This document shows, piece after piece, positions 28,180-36,054 of a DNA stretch of 64,000 nucleotides; within the stretch, counting starts at the first letter, position 1; each line of letters begins with the position of its first letter. The notes under the pieces were generated by a model. The model saw only the letters and a list, made by a program, of their open reading frames with translations. It ran no database searches and was not told the origin of the DNA. This DNA comes from Gammaproteobacteria bacterium (GTDB taxonomy: Bacteria; Pseudomonadota; Gammaproteobacteria; Pseudomonadales; Pseudohongiellaceae): contig JAURIJ010000005.1 in the NCBI GenBank assembly GCA_030832825.1, positions 1 through 64,000 of the forward strand. Direction: 5' to 3'. A program made the position numbers and the translations under genes.

Positions 28180-28710
28180 ATGAGATGCAGAAATGATCAG
28201 ATATCGAGTTCGACGCAAGACAGCATGAAGGATGCTGTTCGCAGCCATTTGTCTTCTTTGCCTATTCATATTCAGTTCTGCGTAACCATAACCTTAAAGC
28301 AGCATAGAGAAGCTTTCGACAGAAATGGCATAAAGTATGTTGAGAAGCTTACTTCTGAGGAAGCAGGTCGTGTAGCTGAAAGATTCATGGTTAGACTCAA
28401 CGAGCGAGTCTTAAAGCGTAGATTCAAGATGTTCAGAGAGTCTCTGTTCTTTGTTCCTGTCTTAGAGTCTGGATCAAAGTCAGGAAGGCTTCACTTGCAT
28501 ATAGCTATTGGAAATATTCCGAAAGAGATTAGTTGGTTTTCTATGAAGTTTCCCATTCATAAATCTCTTTCAGGTCTGGATTGGGTTGATGATCAAGTTT
28601 TCATTGATCCATCTCCTGACGAAAAAGCAGTAGGTTCGTATCTAACGAAAACGGTAAAGAAAAACAGCGATATGATTCTCTGGGAAAGAACTCCAGAGAA
28701 AATGCTGTAG
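28180..28710 (+). CDS. HUH-endonuclease/rolling-circle Rep-like protein
   Basis: A 176-residue protein that I recognise by motif order rather than by family name. A motif I-like 'FCVTITLK' strand (residues 33-40) is followed by the HUH motif 'LHLHIAI' (His105, His107) and a motif III-like 'SYLTKTVKK' with candidate nucleophile Tyr154 and Lys157. This is the order found in rolling-circle replication initiators and relaxases. It is short and has no helicase domain, similar to small Rep proteins of filamentous phages and mobile islands. If real, it could nick island DNA for replication or transfer. AT-rich codon use matches the island. Confidence 0.55.
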   Translation: MRCRNDQISSSTQDSMKDAVRSHLSSLPIHIQFCVTITLKQHREAFDRNGIKYVEKLTSEEAGRVAERFMVRLNERVLKRRFKMFRESLFFVPVLESGSKSGRLHLHIAIGNIPKEISWFSMKFPIHKSLSGLDWVDDQVFIDPSPDEKAVGSYLTKTVKKNSDMILWERTPEKML

Positions 28711-28880
28711 TACGCATTCAAGCCTAGATGGCAGTTTGCAGATGTTCTATGAGGCGTCGGAAGAAGCTTCAATAGTGAAACTTTGCTTTTAAATTCTCCT
28801 CTTCCAATCCAATCTAAATCTTCATAGCTGCTAACAGTAGGTATCTCTAGTGAATAAATACTCAGAGGAGCTTACAGATC
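28711..28880 (+). other. Island intergenic spacer
   Basis: AT-rich DNA without an open frame of note. It ends in GAGGAG, a good ribosome binding site for the next gene. I see no strong hairpin terminator or recognisable sigma-70 promoter. Confidence 0.5.
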
Positions 28881-29471
28881 ATGGCAAGAAATCTAAACCA
28901 ACAAGAAATCACGGAACTGCTAAATCACATATCTACTAAAAGGCACGCATTTCGGGATAAGGCAATATTGATGCTTTTTCTATACGCAGGAATGACTGCG
29001 AAGGAAGTTTCAAGCTTAGAACTTTGTCAGGTGATAACAAGCGACGGATCAGTCGCTAACGAGATTGATCTTGGTGGAAGACAAACGAGAGCAGGTAAGG
29101 AAAGAAAAGTCTATCTGACGAAGCAAGTACAAGCTGCAATCAAAAGATACTTGTGTGATCGCTTCGGCTGCAATGATCTTCTTCCATTACTGCTAACTGA
29201 TACAAAAAGACCACTTTTCATAAATCAGAAATCAACTACGCGTGGCTTCAGCGCAAATACACTTGCAGGGCATTTCTGCAAACTGATGACAGAAGCTGGT
29301 GTTCATGATGCAAGCTCTTACAGCTTGCGCAAATCATACTCAATAAAGCTTGCTGAGCGAGCTATTCCAAGCAAGCTGCTGGCGATGATTGGTGAAAGCT
29401 CAGAGCTTGTTGCGATAGCAGATCGCATAGCTTCAAATCCTGAAGCTCTAAAGCTGTTACTGCGGGTTTAG
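28881..29471 (+). CDS. Degenerate mini tyrosine-recombinase-like protein
   Basis: A 196-residue protein with only the catalytic-domain fold of tyrosine recombinases. It aligns by eye with the intact protein at 30295, but the catalytic residues are changed: the first Arg is Thr39 ('AGMTAKE' against 'AGLRACE'), the first His of HxxR is Tyr147 ('SYSLRKS'), the second His is lost ('IGESSEL'), and no nucleophile Tyr is present ('AIADRIAS' where the paralogue has 'TTARYIDV'). The frame is open and has a GAGGAG site, so it looks like a maintained non-catalytic paralogue, perhaps a DNA-binding partner or regulator, and not an obviously decaying gene. Confidence 0.65.
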   Translation: MARNLNQQEITELLNHISTKRHAFRDKAILMLFLYAGMTAKEVSSLELCQVITSDGSVANEIDLGGRQTRAGKERKVYLTKQVQAAIKRYLCDRFGCNDLLPLLLTDTKRPLFINQKSTTRGFSANTLAGHFCKLMTEAGVHDASSYSLRKSYSIKLAERAIPSKLLAMIGESSELVAIADRIASNPEALKLLLRV

Positions 29472-29481
29472 GTCTGGACTT

Positions 29482-29829
29482 ATGCGATTTCATGAATTCA
29501 ACCCACTTAGACCATTTAGAGCACAAGTCAGACTAAAAACAGACAAGTCACTTGTGATGACTTTGATGTGGGCAGACAGCCAGGTTTCGGCTCGCAGAAA
29601 CTTGGGGCATTTGTACGGAACGAGCAATGTCTTGTCCGTGTCGGAGATCTCGCTGACAGAAGCAAAACAGCTCACAGCTCAAGATCAGCAGATCAAAGCT
29701 CTCAAGACGAAAGCCAAGCAGCTTAGTCAGCAAGCAAAGCTCAAGAAAGCACAGCAATCAGTCACCAAAGCACAAAAACAGCTCACACAAGCGACAGCAC
29801 CCACACCCATTACAGCGAGCAATCAGTAA
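29482..29829 (+). CDS. Small hypothetical island protein with Lys/Gln-rich coiled coil
   Basis: A 115-residue protein. The first 60 residues form a possible compact domain ('RAQVRLKTDKSLVMTLMWAD', 'ARRNLGHLYG'). From about residue 63 it becomes a low-complexity helix rich in Lys, Gln, Ala and Thr, likely coiled coil or disordered and DNA-binding. I do not recognise a family. It lies 10 bases after the degenerate recombinase gene and its stop overlaps the start of the next small gene (TAATG), so the three are probably one operon. Confidence 0.55.
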   Translation: MRFHEFNPLRPFRAQVRLKTDKSLVMTLMWADSQVSARRNLGHLYGTSNVLSVSEISLTEAKQLTAQDQQIKALKTKAKQLSQQAKLKKAQQSVTKAQKQLTQATAPTPITASNQ

Positions 29830-29984
29830 TGTTCTGCTCAGGGGCAGAGTTCTGGTTGATGCGCAAATGCTACTACTTGAAGAAGTTCAAGCAGCAAGGG
29901 CGCTTCAGCGCGATATGGGAAGCAAAGTTCTATTGGGCAATCTACAGGCTTGCGATTCAGCGCGAGCTTGAAGCTGAAGACTGA
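29829..29984 (+). CDS. 51-residue basic aromatic micro-protein
   Basis: An ATG overlapping the previous stop (TAATG) opens a 51-codon frame rich in Tyr, Phe, Trp, Lys and Arg (for example 'CYYLKKFKQQGRFSAIW'). The coupled start and uniform island-like codon use suggest a real small gene, but the length alone does not prove it. The sequence could fold into two amphipathic helices. No family is recognised. A place between two recombinase genes hints at an accessory such as an excisionase-like directionality factor. Confidence 0.45.
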   Translation: MFCSGAEFWLMRKCYYLKKFKQQGRFSAIWEAKFYWAIYRLAIQRELEAED

Positions 29985-30136
29985 GATTTCCAGCGCTAGC
30001 AAGCCAACAAAAAAAGAGCTGATCTCAAATACCCGTTTATTCCTGCTGTCAGAGCGCCTCAGATCGCCTGTGAGCGCCATTGTCGTTCTGTTTGTGTGTT
30101 TGTACTGCTAGCGCGGGAAACGCGAAGAAGGCAGAA

Positions 30137-30166
30137 AACATGTGGTTTTCATCAATTCCACATGTT
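30137..30166 (+). repeat. Perfect inverted repeat AACATGTGG-N12-CCACATGTT
   Basis: Nine-base arms (30137-30145 and 30158-30166) around a 12-base AT-rich spacer. The layout fits a dimeric regulator operator or a tyrosine-recombinase core site. It lies about 130 bases upstream of the intact mini-recombinase. Confidence 0.55.
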
Positions 30167-30176
30167 CAGAAAATAA

Positions 30177-30197
30177 CCAATGGCTTCCAATGGCTTA
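30177..30197 (+). repeat. Tandem CCAATGGCTT repeat shared with the island's right end
   Basis: CCAATGGCTT is repeated head to tail (30177-30186, 30187-30196). Extended by A, CCAATGGCTTA is the exact reverse complement of 36892-36902 near attR. The TAAGTCATTG and TAAGCTATTG motifs at the left end are variants of it. Confidence 0.55.
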
Positions 30198-30294
30198 GCA
30201 CAAGGCAGGAAAGTGGTAGGAATATCAAATGTGCGGAAATATAATAAAAACTAATTAAAACATATATTTGGCGCAGTTTGAGAGGGTGATAGAC

Positions 30295-30882
30295 ATGAAA
30301 CAAGCACGAGTACTGACACAAGCAGAAATCAAGCGATTGTTGCGCGTGGTTAGCACGACTAAACATGCAGCAAGAAACAGACTTGTCGTAATGCTCAGCT
30401 ATTTGGCTGGGTTGCGAGCTTGTGAGATCTCGGCTCTCAAAGTCGGTGATGTGATCACTGAACTGGCTGACGGAAGCTGGGAAGTCAAAACTGAAGCAGT
30501 CTTGAAGTCGAATCAGACGAAGGGCAACAAAGCACAGACTGTGGTCTTCAGCTCAGCACTGAGAAAAGAGATCGCAAGCTACTACCAAGAAATCTTAGTA
30601 ACGACTGAAGCTACTGATTTCCTGATCATGTCACAGAAGAAGAGTGGGTTCTCAAGTCAGACAATACAGAATCTGTTCCGCGAGCTGTACGAAGCAGCAG
30701 CTATCTCAAACGCAAGCAGCCACAGTGGTCGCAGGACATTTATCACTACTCTTAGCGAGAAAGGAGTCTCTGTTCGCGTGATACAAGCTCTGGCTCGTCA
30801 CAGTAGTATGCAAACAACTGCTCGATACATCGATGTCAGTCAAGACAAGCTCAGGGCAGCAGTCGAAACTGTGTCTTTCTAA
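30295..30882 (+). CDS. Intact mini tyrosine recombinase (catalytic domain only)
   Basis: A 195-residue protein consisting almost only of the catalytic domain of tyrosine recombinases. All residues are present: Arg41 ('AGLRACEIS'), a Lys in the beta-hairpin around residues 71-79, His143 and Arg146 ('SSHSGRRTF'), His169 ('ARHSS') and Tyr178 ('TARYIDVS'). It lacks the N-terminal core-binding domain of XerC/D, resembling small recombinases that invert or excise short segments. The ATG at 30295 follows GAGAGG; a TTG nine codons upstream is possible. Repeats just upstream and at both island ends are candidate targets. Confidence 0.75.
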   Translation: MKQARVLTQAEIKRLLRVVSTTKHAARNRLVVMLSYLAGLRACEISALKVGDVITELADGSWEVKTEAVLKSNQTKGNKAQTVVFSSALRKEIASYYQEILVTTEATDFLIMSQKKSGFSSQTIQNLFRELYEAAAISNASSHSGRRTFITTLSEKGVSVRVIQALARHSSMQTTARYIDVSQDKLRAAVETVSF

Positions 30883-30928
30883 GCCGTTAGTCGCATTTTC
30901 TCGCTCATTTCCCATCCATTCCCATCAA

Positions 30929-30945
30929 GATAGCGAATAGCTATC
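30929..30945 (+). terminator. Weak hairpin after the mini-recombinase
   Basis: GATAGC-GAATA-GCTATC forms a 6-bp stem with a 5-base loop, 46 bases after the stop; a TTTTT follows only after 10 more bases. It may slow transcription between the recombinase gene and hsdM. Confidence is low because the T-run is not adjacent. Confidence 0.3.
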
Positions 30946-31041
30946 CAGCTCCCACTTTTTCGGCTAATCTCTGAACGACAACTCACAGCTCAAGCTAATG
31001 AATTGGCTTGGGTTTCTGGCAGAGACAGGACGAAAACACGC

Positions 31042-32496
31042 ATGTATGAAGCAGCTTTTAGGAACATAGACAAGACACTGCGCAAAGACGCTGGTTGTGG
31101 CACTGAGCTTGATTACATAGAGCAGACAAGTTGGATACTGTTTCTCAAGTATTTGGACGACTATGAAGCAGAGAAGGAAACAGCAGCTCTACTCAACGGT
31201 ACGACTTACAAGCGCATCATAAATGGCGAGTTCGCTTGGAGTGAGTGGGCAGCACCGCTCAGAGCTGACGGCGCTTTTGATATCAACAAAGCTCTGACGG
31301 GCAACGATCTCAGAGACTTTGTGAATAACGAGCTATTTCCCTACCTTTCTAACTTCAAGCATTCAGCAGACAACCCACGCACGATTCAATACAAGATCGG
31401 AGAAATCTTTTCTGAGATTCGCAACAAGCTCCAAAGTGGCTACGCGCTCAGAGAAGTAGTCAACAAGGTCAATGGGCTGCATTTCTTGAGCAATGACGAC
31501 AAGCACGAGTTAAGTAGCTTGTATGAAGACAAAATTAAGAACATGGGCAATGCGGGAAGAAACGGGGGCGAGTACTACACACCACGACCACTGATCAAAA
31601 GCATAGTTAAAGTCATTGATCCAAAGGTTGGTGAGCGAGTCTATGACGGAGCTGTAGGTAGTGCTGGCTTTTTGTGTGAAGCATACGACTACATGCGAAA
31701 CAGCAAAGAGCTAAGCGCAGCAGAATACGAAACGCTTCAGCGCGACACATTCATAGGCAAAGAGAAAAAGAGTTTGGCTTATGTGATTGGGATCATGAAT
31801 ATGATTCTTCACGGTATAGAAGCACCAAACATAATTCACACAAACTCACTTGCTGAAAACATAGCAGACATTCAACAGAAGGATCGTGTTGAAGTGATTC
31901 TTGCTAATCCCCCGTTTGGTGGAGAAGAGTATGCTGAAGTTCAGCATAACTTTCCCATTAAAACTTCAGAAACGGCTTATCTGTTTCTTCAGCACTTTAT
32001 CAAGATGCTGAAGGTAGGTGGTCGTTGTGGTGTTGTTATAAAAAACACTTTCTTGAGCAACACAGATAACGCAAGCGTGGCATTAAGAAAGCAGTTGCTT
32101 GAAGAGTGTAATTTGTTAGCTGTTTTAGATCTACCGAGCGGAGCGTTTACGGGAGCTGGTGTTAAAACAGTTGTGTTGTTCTTTGAGAAAGGTGAGTCAA
32201 CGGAGAAGGTTTGGTTCTATCAGTTGAACTTGGGCAGGTCGCTTGGAAAAACGAACTCACTGAATGAGCGTGACTTGGCTGACTTCGTAGACTTGGCAAA
32301 AAAACAAGCATTGAGCGAAAACAGTTGGTTGGTGGATGTTGGTGATATCAACAAGGCTACATACGATCTGACAGTAAACAATCCAAATCGCAAAGAAGAG
32401 AAAGACGAAAGAACACCACTTGAGATCATTGCTGAGATTGAGGAGTTGGATCGTCAGGCTGCTGAAGCATTACAAGCAATCAAGGAGTTGCTGTGA
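31042..32496 (+). CDS. hsdM: Type I restriction-modification system M subunit
   Basis: A 484-residue N6-adenine methyltransferase. The N-terminal HsdM helical domain is followed by the SAM-binding motif I 'VYDGAVGSAGFL' (about residues 205-216, a known variant of DPAxGSGGF), the catalytic motif IV 'NPPFGGEE' and a C-terminal tail for HsdS binding. It methylates adenine in the target chosen by HsdS, protecting host DNA. I chose the ATG at 31042 (MYEAAFRN...), because longer starts use TTG. Its stop overlaps the hsdS start, so the three hsd genes form one operon. Confidence 0.92.
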   Translation: MYEAAFRNIDKTLRKDAGCGTELDYIEQTSWILFLKYLDDYEAEKETAALLNGTTYKRIINGEFAWSEWAAPLRADGAFDINKALTGNDLRDFVNNELFPYLSNFKHSADNPRTIQYKIGEIFSEIRNKLQSGYALREVVNKVNGLHFLSNDDKHELSSLYEDKIKNMGNAGRNGGEYYTPRPLIKSIVKVIDPKVGERVYDGAVGSAGFLCEAYDYMRNSKELSAAEYETLQRDTFIGKEKKSLAYVIGIMNMILHGIEAPNIIHTNSLAENIADIQQKDRVEVILANPPFGGEEYAEVQHNFPIKTSETAYLFLQHFIKMLKVGGRCGVVIKNTFLSNTDNASVALRKQLLEECNLLAVLDLPSGAFTGAGVKTVVLFFEKGESTEKVWFYQLNLGRSLGKTNSLNERDLADFVDLAKKQALSENSWLVDVGDINKATYDLTVNNPNRKEEKDERTPLEIIAEIEELDRQAAEALQAIKELL

Positions 32497-33695
32497 TGTG
32501 GAAGACTTTAAAGCTTGGTGATGTTGCGTCTCTTCAAAATGGATTCGCATTTAAGAGTAGCGATTATGTTGACAGTGGGCACTTCGTTATGCGGATCACA
32601 AATGTTCAGCAAGGATACATTTCAGCGCACAACCCAAAATATATAAGTATTGATCCGACTTCATCTCTTGCAAGATTTGTACTTAATGAAGGCGACATAC
32701 TTATTTCTCTTACAGGTGATGTTGGAAGGGTTGGGGTGCTGAAAGAGCATCACTTGCCTGCTGTTCTAAATCAGCGTGTAGCACGCGTGACAGACATAAG
32801 AAGTCGTCTTATAGAAAAAAAGTATCTCTTTATTTTTCTTAATAGCGATCTATTTCGTTTTCAAGTGGAGGAGCTTGCGCGTGGAGCAGCACAAGCTAAT
32901 GTCTCAACAAAGGATATCTTGTCAATTTCCTTTCAGATTCCGCCACTAGTAGAGCAACAGCGCATCGTTGAAAAGCTTGATAGAGCGTTTGAAGAGATTG
33001 ATCGGGCGATTGAGGCGACGGAAGAATGTCTTGAAAACTATCGTGACTTATACAAAAGTGCAATTAAAGACCTGTATTTCGGAAGCAGGCAGGCGGAGAT
33101 TGTTCGGCTGGGCGAAATAGCAAAAATAAAGGGCGGGAAAAGAATTCCGAAAGGGAAGAAGTTAACGACTGAAATTACCAAATATCCCTATATTAGAGTA
33201 TCTGACTTCACAGATGAAGGTACGATTGATGAAGACTCAATACAATTCATCACTGACGAGATCAGATCTGAGATTGCAAGATATACAATATCTTCTGCTG
33301 ATGTGTATGTAAGCATAGCTGGCACTATTGGAAAAACTGGTGTGATTCCAGAATCACTTGATGGTGCGAATCTAACTGAGAATGCAGCCAAAATTGTATT
33401 GGATGAAAGATGTCTTAGAGATTATTTTTATTTTTTCACGACATCATCTTCCTTTGAGGAGCAGGCGATTACTCAAACAAGAACTGCGGCGCAACCAAAG
33501 CTAGCTCTAGAGCGATTAGCGAAAATTGAGTTTCCATTACCAGATACTGAAGCTCAAAAGGAAGTAATTAGAAAAGTTAGAGCTATTAAGAAAAAGGTAA
33601 ATTCTAATAAGGATGCTCTTATATACAAAAAGCAACTTTATCAGAACCTGAAATCCGCAATTCTCGCTCAAGAACTCAAAGGACCAGAGTCATGA
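32496..33695 (+). CDS. hsdS: Type I restriction-modification system S (specificity) subunit
   Basis: A 399-residue specificity subunit with the expected two target-recognition domains, each followed by a long conserved helix: TRD1 (residues 1-150) with 'LVEQQRIVEKLDRAFEEIDR', and TRD2 (about 200-350) with a Lys-rich helix at the C-terminus. It determines the bipartite DNA sequence recognised. The ATG at 32496 overlaps the hsdM stop; a GTG one codon before is an alternative. Only one hsdS copy is seen and no inverted TRD cassettes are nearby, so there is no sign of shuffling. Confidence 0.9.
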   Translation: MWKTLKLGDVASLQNGFAFKSSDYVDSGHFVMRITNVQQGYISAHNPKYISIDPTSSLARFVLNEGDILISLTGDVGRVGVLKEHHLPAVLNQRVARVTDIRSRLIEKKYLFIFLNSDLFRFQVEELARGAAQANVSTKDILSISFQIPPLVEQQRIVEKLDRAFEEIDRAIEATEECLENYRDLYKSAIKDLYFGSRQAEIVRLGEIAKIKGGKRIPKGKKLTTEITKYPYIRVSDFTDEGTIDEDSIQFITDEIRSEIARYTISSADVYVSIAGTIGKTGVIPESLDGANLTENAAKIVLDERCLRDYFYFFTTSSSFEEQAITQTRTAAQPKLALERLAKIEFPLPDTEAQKEVIRKVRAIKKKVNSNKDALIYKKQLYQNLKSAILAQELKGPES

Positions 33696-36022
33696 ATGAA
33701 GCTGACACAAGAGCAGAGTTGATAGACAAACAGCTTGAAGCTGCTGGTTGGAAAACTGGCAACGATGTTCGTGTGTTCAGAGAGTTCAATATCAATGATG
33801 GCGAGATCAGATCAAGTGGTATCAGAACTGGTCAGCTCAAAGCAGATTACATTCTTGCTTACAAGTCGATCAAGCTTGCTGTAGTTGAAGCAAAGAGCAA
33901 TGAAGTTGAAGTTGGTGAAGGTGTTGCTCAGGCAAAGATATACGCGCAAAAACTCAGACTGGAAAACTCGTTCGCAGCTAACGGAAAGCAGATATATCAA
34001 ATCTGCTTAAAGACTGGCGAAGAGAAGCTAGTTGATAAGTTTCCCACACCAGAAGAACTCTGGAAAAAGACATTCAGCGGAAATAACGAATGGCGAGACA
34101 AGTTCAATACTGTCCCGTTTGAAGATATCAACGGGACAAGACAGGCAAGGTACTATCAAGAGCTTGCTGTAAACAAAGCTGTGGAAGCTATAGCGAACAA
34201 CAAGCAGCGAATCTTGCTCACACTGGCAACTGGCACAGGCAAGACTTTCATCGCATTTCAGATAGCTTGGAAGCTTTTTCAAAGTAGATGGAACTTACAG
34301 CTTGATGGCAGGCGCGCACCACGAATTCTGTTCTTAGCTGACAGAAACATCTTAGCAAATCAGGCTTACTTAGACTTTGGTCAGTTTGGTGAAGATGCGC
34401 TAGTCAGAATCAATCCAAGTGAAATTTCAAAGCGCGGCGAAGTTCCAAAGAACGGCAGCGTGTTCTTCACTATCTTTCAAACTTTCATGAGTGGCAGTGA
34501 AAGCGAAAAGTATTTCAAAGCGTATGAAAGAGACTTCTTTGACATTGTGATTATTGATGAATGTCACAGAGGTGGAGCAAATGACGAAAGCACTTGGCGC
34601 GGAATCTTGGATCACTTTGATGCTGCTGTTCATCTGGGATTGACTGCGACTCCCAAACGAACAGATAACGCAAACACATACGAGTACTTTGGCGACGCTG
34701 TTTTCACTTACAGTTTGAAGGAAGGTATTCAGGACGGTTTTTTAACACCATTCAAAGTAAAGCGTATACAAACAACCATTGATGAGTATGTGTACACGCA
34801 GGATGACGAAGTTCTAGAAGGTGAAGTTGAAGAAGGCACTGTCTACAAGGAAAGCGACTTCAACAGAAAGATTGTGATTGAAGAGCGCGAAAGAATGCGC
34901 GTGAAGGAGCTGCTTCAAGCAATCAATCAAAACGAAAAAACCATCGTTTTCTGTGCTAACCAAGCTCACGCTGCTTTAGTGCGTGACTTGATCAATCAAG
35001 AGGCAAAGAGCAAGCGCGTTGATTACTGTGTGAGAGTCACTGCTAACGATGGCTCGATTGGTGACAATTACTTGAAGCAGTTTCAGGACAACGAGAAAAG
35101 CATTCCCACTATTCTGACAACGAGTCAGAAGCTGACAACTGGCGTGGATGCTAGGAATGTCAGAAATGTCGTCTTGATGCGTCCCATCAACAGCATGATT
35201 GAGTTCAAGCAGATCATAGGCAGAGGCACTAGGCTGTTTGAGGGCAAGCACTACTTCACTATCGTGGACTTCGTTAACGCTTATCACTTGTTCAGCGATC
35301 CAAATTGGGATGGTGTCGCTCAAGATGTGGAGTACGGAAAGGAAGGAAGGCAGGAAAAGGAAGGAAAGGTCGGAGAGGAAGAGGTTCAGGATAGAGAGGA
35401 GAAAAACGAACAAAACGACGATCAACAAGCGAAACCAAAGATCAGAATCAAGCTGAGCGATGGAAAGGTTCGTGAGCTTCAAAGCATGAAGAGCACTTAT
35501 TTTTATGTAGACGGAAAGCCGATCAGTGCTGAAGAGTTCTTAAAGCGTTTGTTTGATCAGATCAAATTACCAGAGATTCTGGGGAGCGAAGAGCAGCTAA
35601 GGCAAGTCTGGTCAAATCCGCTTACTCGCAGAGACTTGATTCAAAAGCTTGAGAAGGCAGGTTGCTACAAGGATGACTTGATGAAGCTTCAAGAGCTGAT
35701 CAATGCTGAGAACAGCGACCTCTTTGATGTACTCGAATATATTGCTTATCTGAAATCACCAGTAAGCAGACAAGCTAGAGTTGAGACTTCGCAAAGCAAT
35801 ATCTACAACCTCTTAAACGAGCAGCAGCGCGAGTTTATTCGCTATGTGCTAAGAAACTACATTGCTCAGGGAGTAGAAGAACTTGATATTGGAAAGCTTG
35901 CGACAGTGCTTAGAGCAAAGTACGGCAGCATTCACGCAGCTCAACAGGCGCTTGGCAGTGCTGAGGATATACATAAGACTTTTATCGACTTTCAGAAGTA
36001 TTTGTATCAGGAAGCTGTTTAG
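33692..36022 (+). CDS. hsdR: Type I restriction-modification system R subunit (EcoEI-like)
   Basis: A 776-residue restriction subunit. The N-terminal PD-(D/E)xK nuclease shows 'KADYILAYKSIKLAVVEAK' with Asp and ExK; the SF2 motor has Walker A 'ATGTGKTF' at about residues 179-186, 'IIDECHRGG', 'LTATPKRTD' and 'IIGRGTRLF'. The C-terminal helical domain resembles EcoEI HsdR. It moves and cuts unmethylated DNA. The ATG overlaps the hsdS stop (ATGA). An unusual Glu/Lys/Gln-rich linker at about residues 550-580 is encoded by an almost pure purine tract (35336-35410). Confidence 0.92.
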   Translation: MNEADTRAELIDKQLEAAGWKTGNDVRVFREFNINDGEIRSSGIRTGQLKADYILAYKSIKLAVVEAKSNEVEVGEGVAQAKIYAQKLRLENSFAANGKQIYQICLKTGEEKLVDKFPTPEELWKKTFSGNNEWRDKFNTVPFEDINGTRQARYYQELAVNKAVEAIANNKQRILLTLATGTGKTFIAFQIAWKLFQSRWNLQLDGRRAPRILFLADRNILANQAYLDFGQFGEDALVRINPSEISKRGEVPKNGSVFFTIFQTFMSGSESEKYFKAYERDFFDIVIIDECHRGGANDESTWRGILDHFDAAVHLGLTATPKRTDNANTYEYFGDAVFTYSLKEGIQDGFLTPFKVKRIQTTIDEYVYTQDDEVLEGEVEEGTVYKESDFNRKIVIEERERMRVKELLQAINQNEKTIVFCANQAHAALVRDLINQEAKSKRVDYCVRVTANDGSIGDNYLKQFQDNEKSIPTILTTSQKLTTGVDARNVRNVVLMRPINSMIEFKQIIGRGTRLFEGKHYFTIVDFVNAYHLFSDPNWDGVAQDVEYGKEGRQEKEGKVGEEEVQDREEKNEQNDDQQAKPKIRIKLSDGKVRELQSMKSTYFYVDGKPISAEEFLKRLFDQIKLPEILGSEEQLRQVWSNPLTRRDLIQKLEKAGCYKDDLMKLQELINAENSDLFDVLEYIAYLKSPVSRQARVETSQSNIYNLLNEQQREFIRYVLRNYIAQGVEELDIGKLATVLRAKYGSIHAAQQALGSAEDIHKTFIDFQKYLYQEAV

Positions 36023-36054
36023 CTCTTTGACAGTGATAATGACTGGAGAAAAAT

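Larger units (their letters stand above)
29985..30294 (+). other. Intergenic region with inverted and tandem repeats
   Basis: No gene is seen in these 310 bases. The region holds a perfect 9-bp inverted repeat (30137-30166), a 10-bp tandem repeat (30177-30196) and a very AT-rich stretch (30225-30268) likely to contain the promoter of the downstream recombinase. GAGAGG precedes the next ATG. Confidence 0.6.

Noticed and set aside
32496-33695. Phase-variable hsdS by recombinase-driven inversion
   Set aside because: Small recombinases are nearby, but only one hsdS is present and no second or partial target-recognition segment or inverted repeats flank it.
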